A DNA stretch of 64,000 nucleotides, from assembly GCF_000014805.1 (NCBI RefSeq), contig NC_008570.1:1059001-1123000 (forward strand). Direction: 5' to 3'. A model generated the notes under the pieces. The model was not told the DNA's origin. It saw only the letters and a list, made by a program, of their open reading frames with translations, and searched no databases. Source of the DNA: Aeromonas hydrophila subsp. hydrophila ATCC 7966. Lineage in GTDB: Bacteria; Pseudomonadota; Gammaproteobacteria; Enterobacterales; Aeromonadaceae. A program made the translations under genes and the position numbers. This document shows positions 45,429-53,582 of this stretch, in pieces. Each line of letters opens with the position of its first letter. The first letter of the stretch is position 1.

Positions 45429-48400
45429 ATGAGCATATATCGATGCATAATCGTTATAACGGTATTTAATTTTTGCATATTTCCAAAGTTAGCATTCGCT
45501 CATAAAGACACCTTATTACCAACAATAAAAGTCGGGTTATTAGCTGGCGGCTGGGGACCATTTCAGCGGTGGGATGGACATAATGCCAGCGGCTTCAGTG
45601 TCGAGTTGATTACCATATTGGCCAAGAACCTTGACTATCGCATTGAATGGAAAGCCTATCCGGATTGGAACCAGTTATATATGGCGAGTTGTGCGGGTCA
45701 GGTTGATATTCTGCTGGATGCCTTTCGTGCAGATGAACGAGAGTGTGTTACCTACAGTCGTCCTTATTACTCTTCACCAACAGTGGTGGTGGTACGTCAT
45801 GACTCTCCTTTTTTTAGAGATGTCAGTGGGTTAAGTAAATCTCGAATGGCTATAGAGGCAGGTTTTTTAACCGAGAAGCTGGTTAGAGCCTACTATCCGG
45901 ATGTATTGCGTCTGTTGTTTCGAGATACCGACATGGCTCTGCAAGCCGTTTTGGACAAGAGAGCCGATGCCTATATCGGCAATTTGCATGTCACGAATCA
46001 GTTTATTGCCCAGCATCCAGAACTGGCCGTGGTTGCTCAGGCCCCCTTGTTGATGGAGAGCCTGCACCTTGGTATCAGCAAACATAAATCCAGACTGGGA
46101 GTCCGGTTTGATACCGCGATTCAGGCGCTGACGGTGGAAGAGCGCAGTGCTCTTGAACAGAGCTGGTTAAGTGATGGCAGCTTGAGTTTTCAGGGACACA
46201 GCGGTTTTTTACTGCGCCCTGATGAGCGTGAGTGGCTCTCCCGTCTGCCTCCCCTCAGGCTGGGTTTTATTCCTGGGTGGGTGCCGTTTTCCTATGCGGA
46301 TCACGAGGGTAAATTGACGGGGTTGATAGGCGATTATCTGGATGTGTTCAAGGACAAGCTGGGCTTGGCCTATCAATACCGTGTTGATCAGAGTTGGCCA
46401 GAGCTGCTGCAGGCATTGCTTCATCAAGACGCTGATATTGCGGTCATTCCTATTCGAATCAGCCAGAGGGTTGCGGGTTGGCAGGTGAGCCAAGCTATTG
46501 CGTCCTTTCCCGTGGTCATTGCCATGTCTCGTGGCAGCAGCACTTTTGGGGGATTTGCAGAGCTGGCGGGCAAGCACTTGATCGTCACCGACAGCTTGCT
46601 GATTACCGAGTTGAAGTCCCGGATCCCTGACATACAGACCACGGTTGTTTCCAGTCCAAAAGAGGGGTTGGCGATGGTGGCCTCCGGCAAGGGCGATGCC
46701 TATATGGGCAATCTGGCGGTGATATCACGGCTCATCAACGAGCACTTTGATGACTCGCTGCATATTGTCGCGCCTACACCTTTCAGGGATGAGCTCGCGG
46801 TTGCCGTACGAGAGATTTATGCCCCTTTGCTGCCACTCATTAACCGGGTGTTGGACAGCATGAGTGACAAGGAGAAGCGTCAGATCCGCAACAGCTGGTT
46901 GGCGGTGAACTACAGCGAAGGGATCTCGTGGCACAAGCTGGTCAGTACCCTGATCCCTGTCGGCGCCGGTATCACCCTGTTTATTCTTTCACTCTCTATC
47001 GCTTACTTTCACCTGCGCCAGGAGATAACCCGCCGGCGTCAGGTGGAGGCCGATCTGGCTTTAGCCAAGGAGGCGGCCGAGCTGGCCGCCAGGCAGAAGG
47101 CCGACTTCCTCGCCACCATGAGCCACGAGATCCGGACCCCCATGAACGGCATCATCGGGATGGCGGAGCAGCTGCGTTTTACCTCGCTCGATCCTGAGCA
47201 GCGCCAGATGGTGGGTATCATCAATCAGGGGGCGGAAGGACTGCTCCAGCTGATAGGCAATGTGCTGGATTACTCCAAGCTGGATGCCGGCAAGATGGCG
47301 TTGGCACCCACCAGCTTTCTGCTGCGTGAGCTTATCGACAGCGTGCTGACAATGACCAGTAGCGAGTTGCAGCGCAAAGGGTTGCAACTCTATCTGCGTG
47401 TTGATGATGAAGTGGGCGCCCGTTTCTATGGTGATGTGCTGAGGCTCAAGCAGGTGCTGTTCAACCTGGCCAGCAATGCGATCAAGTTCACCGAGCGCGG
47501 CTTCATCGAACTGTCGATCAGAGTAGAGGGAGAGACGGATGAAGAGCAGTGGCTGTTGCTTGGGGTGCAGGATACCGGCATCGGTATGAGCGAAGATGTG
47601 CAGGCCCGTGTTTTCAATGCCTTCGAGCAGGCGGATGGCGCCACGACCCGCAGTTATGGCGGGACCGGACTTGGTCTCAGTATCAGTCAGACACTGGCGA
47701 CCTTGATGGGGGGGCGATTGAGGCTTGAGAGTGCCCCAGGGCTGGGTACCCATATCGGCTTGTCTATCCCCCTGGCACTGGAAGCGCGCTATGAGCCGGA
47801 TCCCAAGCTGGCGGGGCTGAACGTCTTCATGGCATTGCCGGATGGCAAACTGCACCACACGCTACGGTTGCATCTGCTGTCGCTGGGGTTGCGGCTGTGT
47901 GAGGCCCCACAGGGCGCGCACTTGTTGTTTGGCGACCTGAATGAGCCGGCCGCCATCCGGGTCGCGCCGCTTGGCAATGTGCTGGGTTATCAGCTTCGTG
48001 ATGATGGTCATTATTGCCTCAACAGTAATCCCCTGACCTGGCAGGCCGTGAGGGATGTCTGTTATCGCCAGCTGGACCTGGCCGAGCAACTGTCGTCCGA
48101 TTTTTCGTCAGTTGGAGCGGATCAACCACTGTTGCCACAGCGATTGCTGGTCGTCGAGGATCACCACCTGAATCAGGTTTTGGTGCAGCGCCAGCTCAAA
48201 CAGCTCAATCTGCAGTGCGATCTGGCTGAGAATGGTCGACAGGCGCTCGCCATGCTGACTTTTCATCGCTATGACCTGATCCTGTGCGATTGCCAGATGC
48301 CGGTGATGGATGGTTATGAGTTTACCCGTCGGGTGCGGGCCACAGAGGGGCTGGCACAACTCCCCATCATTGCCATGACGGCCAATGTGTTGCCGGAGCA

Positions 48401-48842
48401 GGCACAGCGTTGTCTGGCGGCCGGCATGAATGATGTGCTGGGCAAGCCCGTACTCATGGACGGACTGCGCCAGATGCTGATGAAATGGCAGATATTGCCG
48501 GTACTCAGGTTGCTCGATATCAACCTGTTACAGGCAGCATTTGGTTCTTCACTTGAGACAATGCTGGTGTCGTTTCGTCAGGAGCTGGAACAGTCCCTTG
48601 GCTTGAGCCATGAGGATGACAAGGCGCTTGCAAATTGGGTGCATCGGCAGGCTGGAACGATAGCCATGATGAGGGTTGACGGAGTTGCAGAGCAGGCATG
48701 GCATCTGGAAGAGCAAATCCGCAAAGATGGGCGTGCAGGATGCGAGGTGGAGTTGATGAAATTTCGCGATGTTTTGCAACAACTTGTCGATGAGCTAGCG
48801 GCACTATCCCGGGACTGTCGTCAGCCTGCTGTGGCTATCTGA
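45429..48842 (+). CDS. BvgS/EvgS-like hybrid sensor histidine kinase
   Basis: Predicted 1137 aa. Signal peptide (1 to about 25), two periplasmic SBP_bac_3 (Venus flytrap) domains (about 30-255 and 270-500), one transmembrane helix (about 512-535), a HisKA domain with His566 in MSHEIRTPMNGI, a HATPase domain (NLASNAIKFTERG, DTGIGM, GGTGLGLSISQTL), a receiver with Asp954 in CDCQMPVMDG, and a C-terminal Hpt with candidate His1072 in WVHRQAGT, where the usual HxxKG Lys is Ala. There is no PAS domain between the membrane and HisKA. Its start is ATG 45429, rather than GTG 45414. The 3' end overlaps the next convergent gene by 39 bases. Confidence 0.92.
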   Translation: MSIYRCIIVITVFNFCIFPKLAFAHKDTLLPTIKVGLLAGGWGPFQRWDGHNASGFSVELITILAKNLDYRIEWKAYPDWNQLYMASCAGQVDILLDAFRADERECVTYSRPYYSSPTVVVVRHDSPFFRDVSGLSKSRMAIEAGFLTEKLVRAYYPDVLRLLFRDTDMALQAVLDKRADAYIGNLHVTNQFIAQHPELAVVAQAPLLMESLHLGISKHKSRLGVRFDTAIQALTVEERSALEQSWLSDGSLSFQGHSGFLLRPDEREWLSRLPPLRLGFIPGWVPFSYADHEGKLTGLIGDYLDVFKDKLGLAYQYRVDQSWPELLQALLHQDADIAVIPIRISQRVAGWQVSQAIASFPVVIAMSRGSSTFGGFAELAGKHLIVTDSLLITELKSRIPDIQTTVVSSPKEGLAMVASGKGDAYMGNLAVISRLINEHFDDSLHIVAPTPFRDELAVAVREIYAPLLPLINRVLDSMSDKEKRQIRNSWLAVNYSEGISWHKLVSTLIPVGAGITLFILSLSIAYFHLRQEITRRRQVEADLALAKEAAELAARQKADFLATMSHEIRTPMNGIIGMAEQLRFTSLDPEQRQMVGIINQGAEGLLQLIGNVLDYSKLDAGKMALAPTSFLLRELIDSVLTMTSSELQRKGLQLYLRVDDEVGARFYGDVLRLKQVLFNLASNAIKFTERGFIELSIRVEGETDEEQWLLLGVQDTGIGMSEDVQARVFNAFEQADGATTRSYGGTGLGLSISQTLATLMGGRLRLESAPGLGTHIGLSIPLALEARYEPDPKLAGLNVFMALPDGKLHHTLRLHLLSLGLRLCEAPQGAHLLFGDLNEPAAIRVAPLGNVLGYQLRDDGHYCLNSNPLTWQAVRDVCYRQLDLAEQLSSDFSSVGADQPLLPQRLLVVEDHHLNQVLVQRQLKQLNLQCDLAENGRQALAMLTFHRYDLILCDCQMPVMDGYEFTRRVRATEGLAQLPIIAMTANVLPEQAQRCLAAGMNDVLGKPVLMDGLRQMLMKWQILPVLRLLDINLLQAAFGSSLETMLVSFRQELEQSLGLSHEDDKALANWVHRQAGTIAMMRVDGVAEQAWHLEEQIRKDGRAGCEVELMKFRDVLQQLVDELAALSRDCRQPAVAI

Positions 48843-49103
48843 TGACAACGCAGGGTGACCGGAGGAGGGGGCGGGCTGTACGGCCTGTGCCAGCCAGGCC
48901 CAGTCGAGCAGGGGGGTATCGGCTTTGAAGCGCTGATAGGCAAGGCCCTGGTCGATGGTCAGAAACAGGGTGGTCGGCAGGCCGATGCGGTTGGTGTAGC
49001 GCACCATCACCTCGCCGCGATAGGAGCTGAGTCGTTGCTGCAGCTGCGGCAGACTCAACCCGGTTGCCTGTCCCTTTTCATCCCAGATCTCGAACATGGT
49101 CAT
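48804..49103 (-). CDS. Hypothetical protein, 99 aa
   Basis: ATG at 49103 or 49097 (AAGAG just upstream favours 49097). The sequence has a compact N-terminal part (MFEIWDEKGQATGLSLPQLQ, GEVMVRYTNRIGLPTTLFL) with mixed alpha/beta character and a Ser/Pro-rich C-terminal tail overlapping the hybrid-kinase 3' end by 39 bases. No family is recognised. The frame stays open upstream through the tRNA-Tyr array, but that part is not coding. It could be a small cytosolic factor restricted to the genus. Confidence 0.55.
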   Translation of the reverse strand: MTMFEIWDEKGQATGLSLPQLQQRLSSYRGEVMVRYTNRIGLPTTLFLTIDQGLAYQRFKADTPLLDWAWLAQAVQPAPSSGHPALSSDSHSRLTTVPG

Positions 49104-49197
49104 GTCTCTTGATGCGATGGCAATACTGTTTCCAAAAGCGGGCCGGCAGGCAATTGTCAGATCTGACAGTGTCAAATGGATAGAAGTGTGAAAAGCG

Positions 49198-49222
49198 AAA
49201 ACCCGGCACTGGGCCGGGTTTT
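49198..49222 (-). terminator. Terminator of the tRNA-Tyr array
   Basis: AAAACCCGGC/GCCGGGTTTT with a 5-base loop; on the minus strand it lies 9 bases after the CCA end of the last tRNA and ends in a T run. Confidence 0.93.
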
Positions 49223-49231
49223 CTTGAATGA

Positions 49232-49316
49232 TGGTGGAGGGAGAAGGATTCGAACCTTCGAAGGCAGAGCCGTCAGATTTACAGTCTGATCCCTTTGGCC
49301 GCTCGGGAACCCCTCC
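49232..49316 (-). tRNA. tRNA-Tyr (GUA), copy 3 in transcription order
   Basis: 85 nt, class II with long variable arm. Acceptor GGAGGGG pairs with CCCTCC plus encoded CCA. Anticodon GTA (complement of 49280-49282) in loop CTGTAAA. T-arm GGTTCGAATCC. The tRNA starts at 49316. Confidence 0.98.
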
Positions 49317-49347
49317 ACAGGGGCCTTGCATATTGTGTTCAGGAAGA

Positions 49348-49432
49348 TGGTGGAGGGAGAAGGATTCGAACCTTCGAAGGCAGAGCCGTCAGATTTACAG
49401 TCTGATCCCTTTGGCCGCTCGGGAACCCCTCC
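49348..49432 (-). tRNA. tRNA-Tyr (GUA), copy 2 in transcription order
   Basis: Same 85-nt sequence as its neighbours, anticodon complement at 49396-49398, CCA encoded at 49348-49350. It is separated by 31-nt spacers on both sides. Confidence 0.98.
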
Positions 49433-49463
49433 ACGTGGTATTTTCCTGATTGTTGCACTTGAA

Positions 49464-49548
49464 TGGTGGAGGGAGAAGGATTCGAACCTTCGAAGGCAGA
49501 GCCGTCAGATTTACAGTCTGATCCCTTTGGCCGCTCGGGAACCCCTCC
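49464..49548 (-). tRNA. tRNA-Tyr (GUA), copy 1 in transcription order
   Basis: First gene of the array, same sequence as the others; anticodon complement at 49512-49514. A promoter lies 16-43 bases upstream. Confidence 0.98.
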
Positions 49549-49883
49549 CCAAGTGCGAGGCGCATACTATCAGATCTTCGCTCTTTGTGAACCCCTGGTG
49601 GGCCTATCTGGCGATAAAAAAGTGCCATTCGGTCATTTTTTGATATTTGTCGCTCATTTTTCACGCTTATCAACGACTTCCTTGTCGCTGTCAGACCAGA
49701 TCCAGGACTCATCGCGGGTGTGAAACATCATCAGACAACATGCGCCGAGTAGCGTTTTGTACTGAAAAAATCACCTTCTCTTCTAAGTGTGATGGCTGAC
49801 CGCTTCCTTGATGGACATTGCTGCTGCCGCATTTTACTCTCGCCATGTTATTCAACTGTTAACATGGATTGTGGACTTTCCCT
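49549..49883. other. 335-base interval between tRNA array and csd-like gene
   Basis: Besides the tRNA promoter there is no supported gene. The plus-strand end contains the leader of the csd-like gene, without a recognisable ribosome site. Confidence 0.6.
49564..49591 (-). promoter_or_regulatory. Promoter of the tRNA-Tyr array
   Basis: On the minus strand, -35 TTCACA and -10 TAGTAT are separated by 16 bases and followed by a G+C-rich discriminator (GCGCC), as in stringently controlled stable-RNA promoters. Confidence 0.7.
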
Positions 49884-51116
49884 ATGCAGGCTCTCGATAT
49901 CGCCGTGTTGCGCGGCCAGTTTCCCGCTCTCAATCAGCTGGTTGAGGGCAAAGCCCCCATCTTCTTCGACGGCCCCGGTGGCGCTCAGGTGCCACATGCC
50001 GTACTCGCCGCCATGACCGATTACCTCGGTCACTTCAACGCCAATCTGGGGGGCCCCTTTTTCTCGGCCAGGGTGACCGAGCAGCAGGCGCTGCGGGCGA
50101 GGCTGGCGGTGGCCACGTTGCTGGGGGCTGAGCGGGCAGAAGAGATAGTGTTTGGCGCCAACTTCACCACCCTGACCTTTGCGCTCAGCCGAGCGCTGGC
50201 GCGGGAGTGGCAGGCCGGTGACGAGATCATCGTCAGCGCGCTCGATCACTACTCCAACGTCTCCAGTTGGCAGCAAGCGGCGGCGGATCGCGGCGTGGTA
50301 GTGCATCAGGCAAGAGTGGACGTGGCCACCGGCGGGCTGGACTATGAGCATCTGTTCAGCCTGCTGGGGCCCAAGACCCGGTTGGTGGCGGTGACGGCCG
50401 CCTCCAATACCACCGGCACTCTGGTCGATATCCCTCGTATCGCCGACGCGGTGCACGGGGTAGGGGCCTTGCTCTATGTGGATGCGGTTCACTTTGTTCC
50501 CCACGAGCGTATCGATGTGCAGGCCTGGGATTGCGATTTTCTGGGGTGTTCCGCCTACAAATTCTTCGGCCCGCATCTCGGCATTCTCTACGGCAAGCAT
50601 CGTCACCTGGCGCATTTCACTCCCTATAAGGTTGAACCGGCCAAGAACGTGGCGCCCTACAAGTGGGAGACCGGCACCCAGAGTTGGGAAGCACTGGCCG
50701 GGGTGGAGGCCACCGTCGAATACCTGGCCTCCTTGTCCGGGTTGGACGGTACCGAGCATGAGCTGGAAGCACGCCTCGATCTGGCGTTTGCCCGCAGCCA
50801 GGCCCACGAACGCCTGCTCAGCGAGCACCTGCTGGCCAAGCTGGCCGAGCGGCCTTGGTTCACCCTGCACGGCATTCACAACAGCCTGGGGCGCACCCCG
50901 ACCTTCGCCCTGACGTCAAACCGCTATACCCCGGCCGAAATGGCCGAGTTTTTGGGGCAGCATCAGGTATGCAGCTGGGCCGGCCATTTCTATGCCTTGG
51001 CACTGGTTGAGCAACTGGGGGTGAGCGATGGGGTGCTGCGCATAGGCTGCATGCACTACAACACCTCGGCCGAGATTGACCGCCTGTTTGCCCTGCTCGA
51101 CGATATGCCGCATTGA
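49884..51116 (+). CDS. Cysteine desulfurase-like class V aminotransferase
   Basis: Predicted 410 aa PLP enzyme. IFFDGPGGAQVPHAV near the N-terminus, ALDHYSNVSSW, ASNTTGTLVDI and the PLP Lys in CSAYKFFGPHLGILYG match the cysteine desulfurase-like subfamily related to SufS/CsdA. The usual catalytic Cys loop of true desulfurases is not evident, so substrate and reaction are open. The ATG at 49884 is the closest start to the conserved region; an in-frame ATG five codons upstream is possible. Monocistronic; ends at a terminator shared with the chemosensory operon. Confidence 0.85.
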   Translation: MQALDIAVLRGQFPALNQLVEGKAPIFFDGPGGAQVPHAVLAAMTDYLGHFNANLGGPFFSARVTEQQALRARLAVATLLGAERAEEIVFGANFTTLTFALSRALAREWQAGDEIIVSALDHYSNVSSWQQAAADRGVVVHQARVDVATGGLDYEHLFSLLGPKTRLVAVTAASNTTGTLVDIPRIADAVHGVGALLYVDAVHFVPHERIDVQAWDCDFLGCSAYKFFGPHLGILYGKHRHLAHFTPYKVEPAKNVAPYKWETGTQSWEALAGVEATVEYLASLSGLDGTEHELEARLDLAFARSQAHERLLSEHLLAKLAERPWFTLHGIHNSLGRTPTFALTSNRYTPAEMAEFLGQHQVCSWAGHFYALALVEQLGVSDGVLRIGCMHYNTSAEIDRLFALLDDMPH

Positions 51117-51120
51117 GATA

Positions 51121-51150
51121 AAACAGCCCGGTTATGCCGGGCTGTGTCGT
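51121..51150. terminator. Terminator between csd-like gene and cheB
   Basis: ACAGCCCGG/CCGGGCTGT with a 5-base loop. AAAA on the left gives TTTT for the cheB (minus) transcript; TGTCGTTT on the right is weaker. Confidence 0.8.
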
Positions 51151-51169
51151 TTCATATCTCTGCCGCCTG

Positions 51170-52231
51170 TTAGCGGCCCACGATGGCGTGATGGATATCC
51201 TGCAGCGGCAAGACATGGCGGGCGGCGCCAAGCTTGATGGCCTCCTTGGGCATGCCGAAGACCACGCAGGAGGCCTCATCTTGGGCGAAGGTGTTGGCGC
51301 CGGCCTCCAGCATTTCCCGCAAGCCGCGGGCACCGTCATCCCCCATCCCGGTCATGATGATGCCGGTGGCATTGCCGCCGGCAAACTTGGCCACCGAGCG
51401 AAACAGCACGTCCACCGAAGGGCGGTGGCGGTTGATGAGGGGGCCATCCATCACGTCGACGTGATAGTAGGCGCCGCTGCGTTTGAGCAGCATGTGCTTG
51501 CCGCCGGGGGCGATCAGCGCCAGCCCGGGGATCACCCTGTCATTGCTCTTGGCCTCCCGCACTTCTATCTGACACAGGCTGTTGAGCCGCTCGGCAAACG
51601 AAGCGGTGAACTTCTCCGGCATGTGCTGCACGATGACAATGCCGGGGCAGACCCGGGGCAGGGTGGTCAACACGGCTTCCAGCGCCTGGGTGCCGCCGGT
51701 GGAGGTACCGATCGCTACGATCCGCTCGGTGGTCTGGGCCATGGCATGCTGGCTGGCGGCGGGCATGATGGCGTCGGCGTTGAGCTTGGGGGCGACGCTG
51801 GGGGCGGGCACTTTGGCCAGTCGTCTGACATTGGCCTGGGCGGCTGCGCGTACCGCCATGGCCAGCTCCTGCGCCGACTCCTGCAGAAAGCTTTTCAGGC
51901 CGACGGTGGGCTTGGTGATGATATCCACGGCGCCGGCGGCCATGGCCTGTAGCGTGGTTTCTGCCCCCTTCTCGGTCAGGGAGGAGCAGATGACCACAGG
52001 AGTGGGGTGTTCGGCCATGATCTTGGTGAGGAAGGTAATGCCATCCATGCGCGGCATCTCCACGTCCAGCACGATCACGTCCGGCCACTCCTTCTTCAGC
52101 TTCTCCAGCGCAAACAGCGGGTCAGACGCGGTGGCGATGACCTTGATGTCGGGCTCCTGCTCGAGAATGGCCTGCAATACCTGCCTGACCACGGCGGAAT
52201 CATCCACCAGCATGACCTTGATCTGTTTCAT
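51170..52231 (-). CDS. cheB: CheB, chemoreceptor methylesterase/glutamine deamidase
   Basis: Predicted 353 aa. N-terminal receiver ([23 protein letters not shown]) and C-terminal esterase with catalytic Ser in [10 protein letters not shown], His in [11 protein letters not shown] and Asp in [10 protein letters not shown]. It removes methyl groups from receptors when phosphorylated by CheA. The ATG at 52231 begins the receiver domain; it starts 10 bases after cheD. It is the last gene of the ten-gene cluster. All active-site residues are present. Confidence 0.96.
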   Translation of the reverse strand: MKQIKVMLVDDSAVVRQVLQAILEQEPDIKVIATASDPLFALEKLKKEWPDVIVLDVEMPRMDGITFLTKIMAEHPTPVVICSSLTEKGAETTLQAMAAGAVDIITKPTVGLKSFLQESAQELAMAVRAAAQANVRRLAKVPAPSVAPKLNADAIMPAASQHAMAQTTERIVAIGTSTGGTQALEAVLTTLPRVCPGIVIVQHMPEKFTASFAERLNSLCQIEVREAKSNDRVIPGLALIAPGGKHMLLKRSGAYYHVDVMDGPLINRHRPSVDVLFRSVAKFAGGNATGIIMTGMGDDGARGLREMLEAGANTFAQDEASCVVFGMPKEAIKLGAARHVLPLQDIHHAIVGR

Positions 52232-52241
52232 TCCCGTCCCC

Positions 52242-52712
52242 TTAGCGATGTGGCAAGCGGTGATGACGCACCCAGACATTGCCGTTGGCCAGCTCAAAAA
52301 TCAGGCTTCTGTGTCCCGCATGGCCAAGATGGTGGGCCTTGATGGTGAGGCCCAGGTGCTGGGTCAGTTGCCAGGCAGCCTTGATGTTCCTGATGGCCAC
52401 ATTCATGGTGTTGAGCGTTTGTTGTTCGATAAACATGTTGCCGCCGCCAAACAGCTTGACCTCGTATTCGTGGATGGGGGCGGGGTATTTGCTTATTTCA
52501 TTGATAAATAATTGGATTGCCTCATCGGCATAGCGACCGTCCAGACTCATGGTGCTGTGACCGCGGCTGGGCAGCATGTAGTGACACATGCCGCCTCGCT
52601 TCTGTTCCGGGTGCCACATGGTAATGGCCACACAGGAACCAAGATGGGTGCGGATGATGGTGTCATCCTGCCCAAAATAGAATTCTCCGGGTTGCAGCGA
52701 GACCTCTCTCAT
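52242..52712 (-). CDS. cheD: CheD, chemoreceptor glutamine deamidase
   Basis: Predicted 156 aa. Catalytic Cys27 in HLGSC and His44 in GGMCHYMLP agree in position with the characterised Thermotoga protein. [10 protein letters not shown] and LGHAGHRS complete the fold. It deamidates receptor glutamines and can bind CheC/CheY in other bacteria. CheD marks this cluster as distinct from the E. coli type. It lies between cheR and cheB with 10-base gaps. Confidence 0.95.
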   Translation of the reverse strand: MREVSLQPGEFYFGQDDTIIRTHLGSCVAITMWHPEQKRGGMCHYMLPSRGHSTMSLDGRYADEAIQLFINEISKYPAPIHEYEVKLFGGGNMFIEQQTLNTMNVAIRNIKAAWQLTQHLGLTIKAHHLGHAGHRSLIFELANGNVWVRHHRLPHR

Positions 52713-52722
52713 ATTGAAACCC

Positions 52723-53532
52723 TTATGGTTTCAGATAGATGGAAGGCGATACCAGTTGCAGGCCATGGGGCAGACCGTTCAGGCTCTCGGCATGGCTGAC
52801 GATGAGATAGCCCCCTTTGCGCAGGCGCGGCACCAACCGTTGCAGTACCTGGGCCTTGGTCTCCCGGTTGAAATAGATCATCACGTTGCGGATCAGGATG
52901 ACGTCGAACAGCCCGATGTCGGGCAGCTCCTGATTCAGATTGATGTGATGAAACTGCACCTTCTCGCGCAGCTTGCGATCGATGATGAAGGTGCCTTCCT
53001 GAAAACCGACCCCTTTCAGGCAGTACTTCATCAAAAATGGCAGCGGGATGTTGTGGGCCCGCTCGATGGGATATTGCCCTGCTCTGGCCTGCTCCAGCAC
53101 GCGGGTCGAGATGTCAGAGGCGATCACCTCCCAACTGCCATGGTTCAGATTGTCGGCCAGGGTCATGGCCAGGCTGTAGGGCTCTTCACCGGAAGAGCTG
53201 GCCGCGCTCCAGATCCGTACCGCCCGTTCTTTTGGCAGTTGTGCCAATACCTTGTTGCCGAGAAATTCAAAGTGCTTGGGTTCGCGGAAAAAATAGGTCT
53301 CGTTGGTGGTGAGCAGATCGAGTGCGACCTGCAGCTCTGCCCCCCGGTTATTCATGATCAGGCTGAAATAGTCGCCATAGCTTGCCAGCTCGTAGTGGCA
53401 GAGCCGCTTTGACAGGCGGCTGGCGACCAGGGCCTTCTTGGCCGGTGACAAGTCGATACCCGCCGTCTGGTGGATCCAGCGTTGAAACTGCGCAAATTCA
53501 TCATCATGCAACTGGGTCTGATACACGCGCAA
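52723..53532 (-). CDS. cheR: CheR, chemoreceptor methyltransferase
   Basis: Predicted 269 aa. N-terminal helical domain (SRLSKRLCHYELASYGDYF) and SAM-binding domain (RIWSAASSSGEEPYSLAMTL; DIGLFDVILIRNVMIYFNRE; GGYLIVSHAESL). It methylates receptor glutamates. TTNETYFFREPKHFEFL is the substrate-region signature. The gene starts 50 bases after the PAS-receptor gene. Some CheR proteins dock to receptor C-terminal peptides; the receptors here have an aromatic tail. Confidence 0.95.
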   Translation of the reverse strand: MRVYQTQLHDDEFAQFQRWIHQTAGIDLSPAKKALVASRLSKRLCHYELASYGDYFSLIMNNRGAELQVALDLLTTNETYFFREPKHFEFLGNKVLAQLPKERAVRIWSAASSSGEEPYSLAMTLADNLNHGSWEVIASDISTRVLEQARAGQYPIERAHNIPLPFLMKYCLKGVGFQEGTFIIDRKLREKVQFHHINLNQELPDIGLFDVILIRNVMIYFNRETKAQVLQRLVPRLRKGGYLIVSHAESLNGLPHGLQLVSPSIYLKP

Positions 53533-53582
53533 ACTCCCTGCGGTGAGCGAGATGCGGGTGAGCTTGGCCCACCCGCATCAGG

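Noticed and set aside
49232..49548. Regular repeats that could look like a CRISPR array
   Set aside because: Each unit folds as tRNA-Tyr with anticodon GUA and encoded CCA; no cas genes are near.
49228..49723. Small ORFs in the tRNA array (repeated MVEGEGFEPSK-type peptides)
   Set aside because: They are translations of the antisense strand of tRNA genes, a frequent false annotation.
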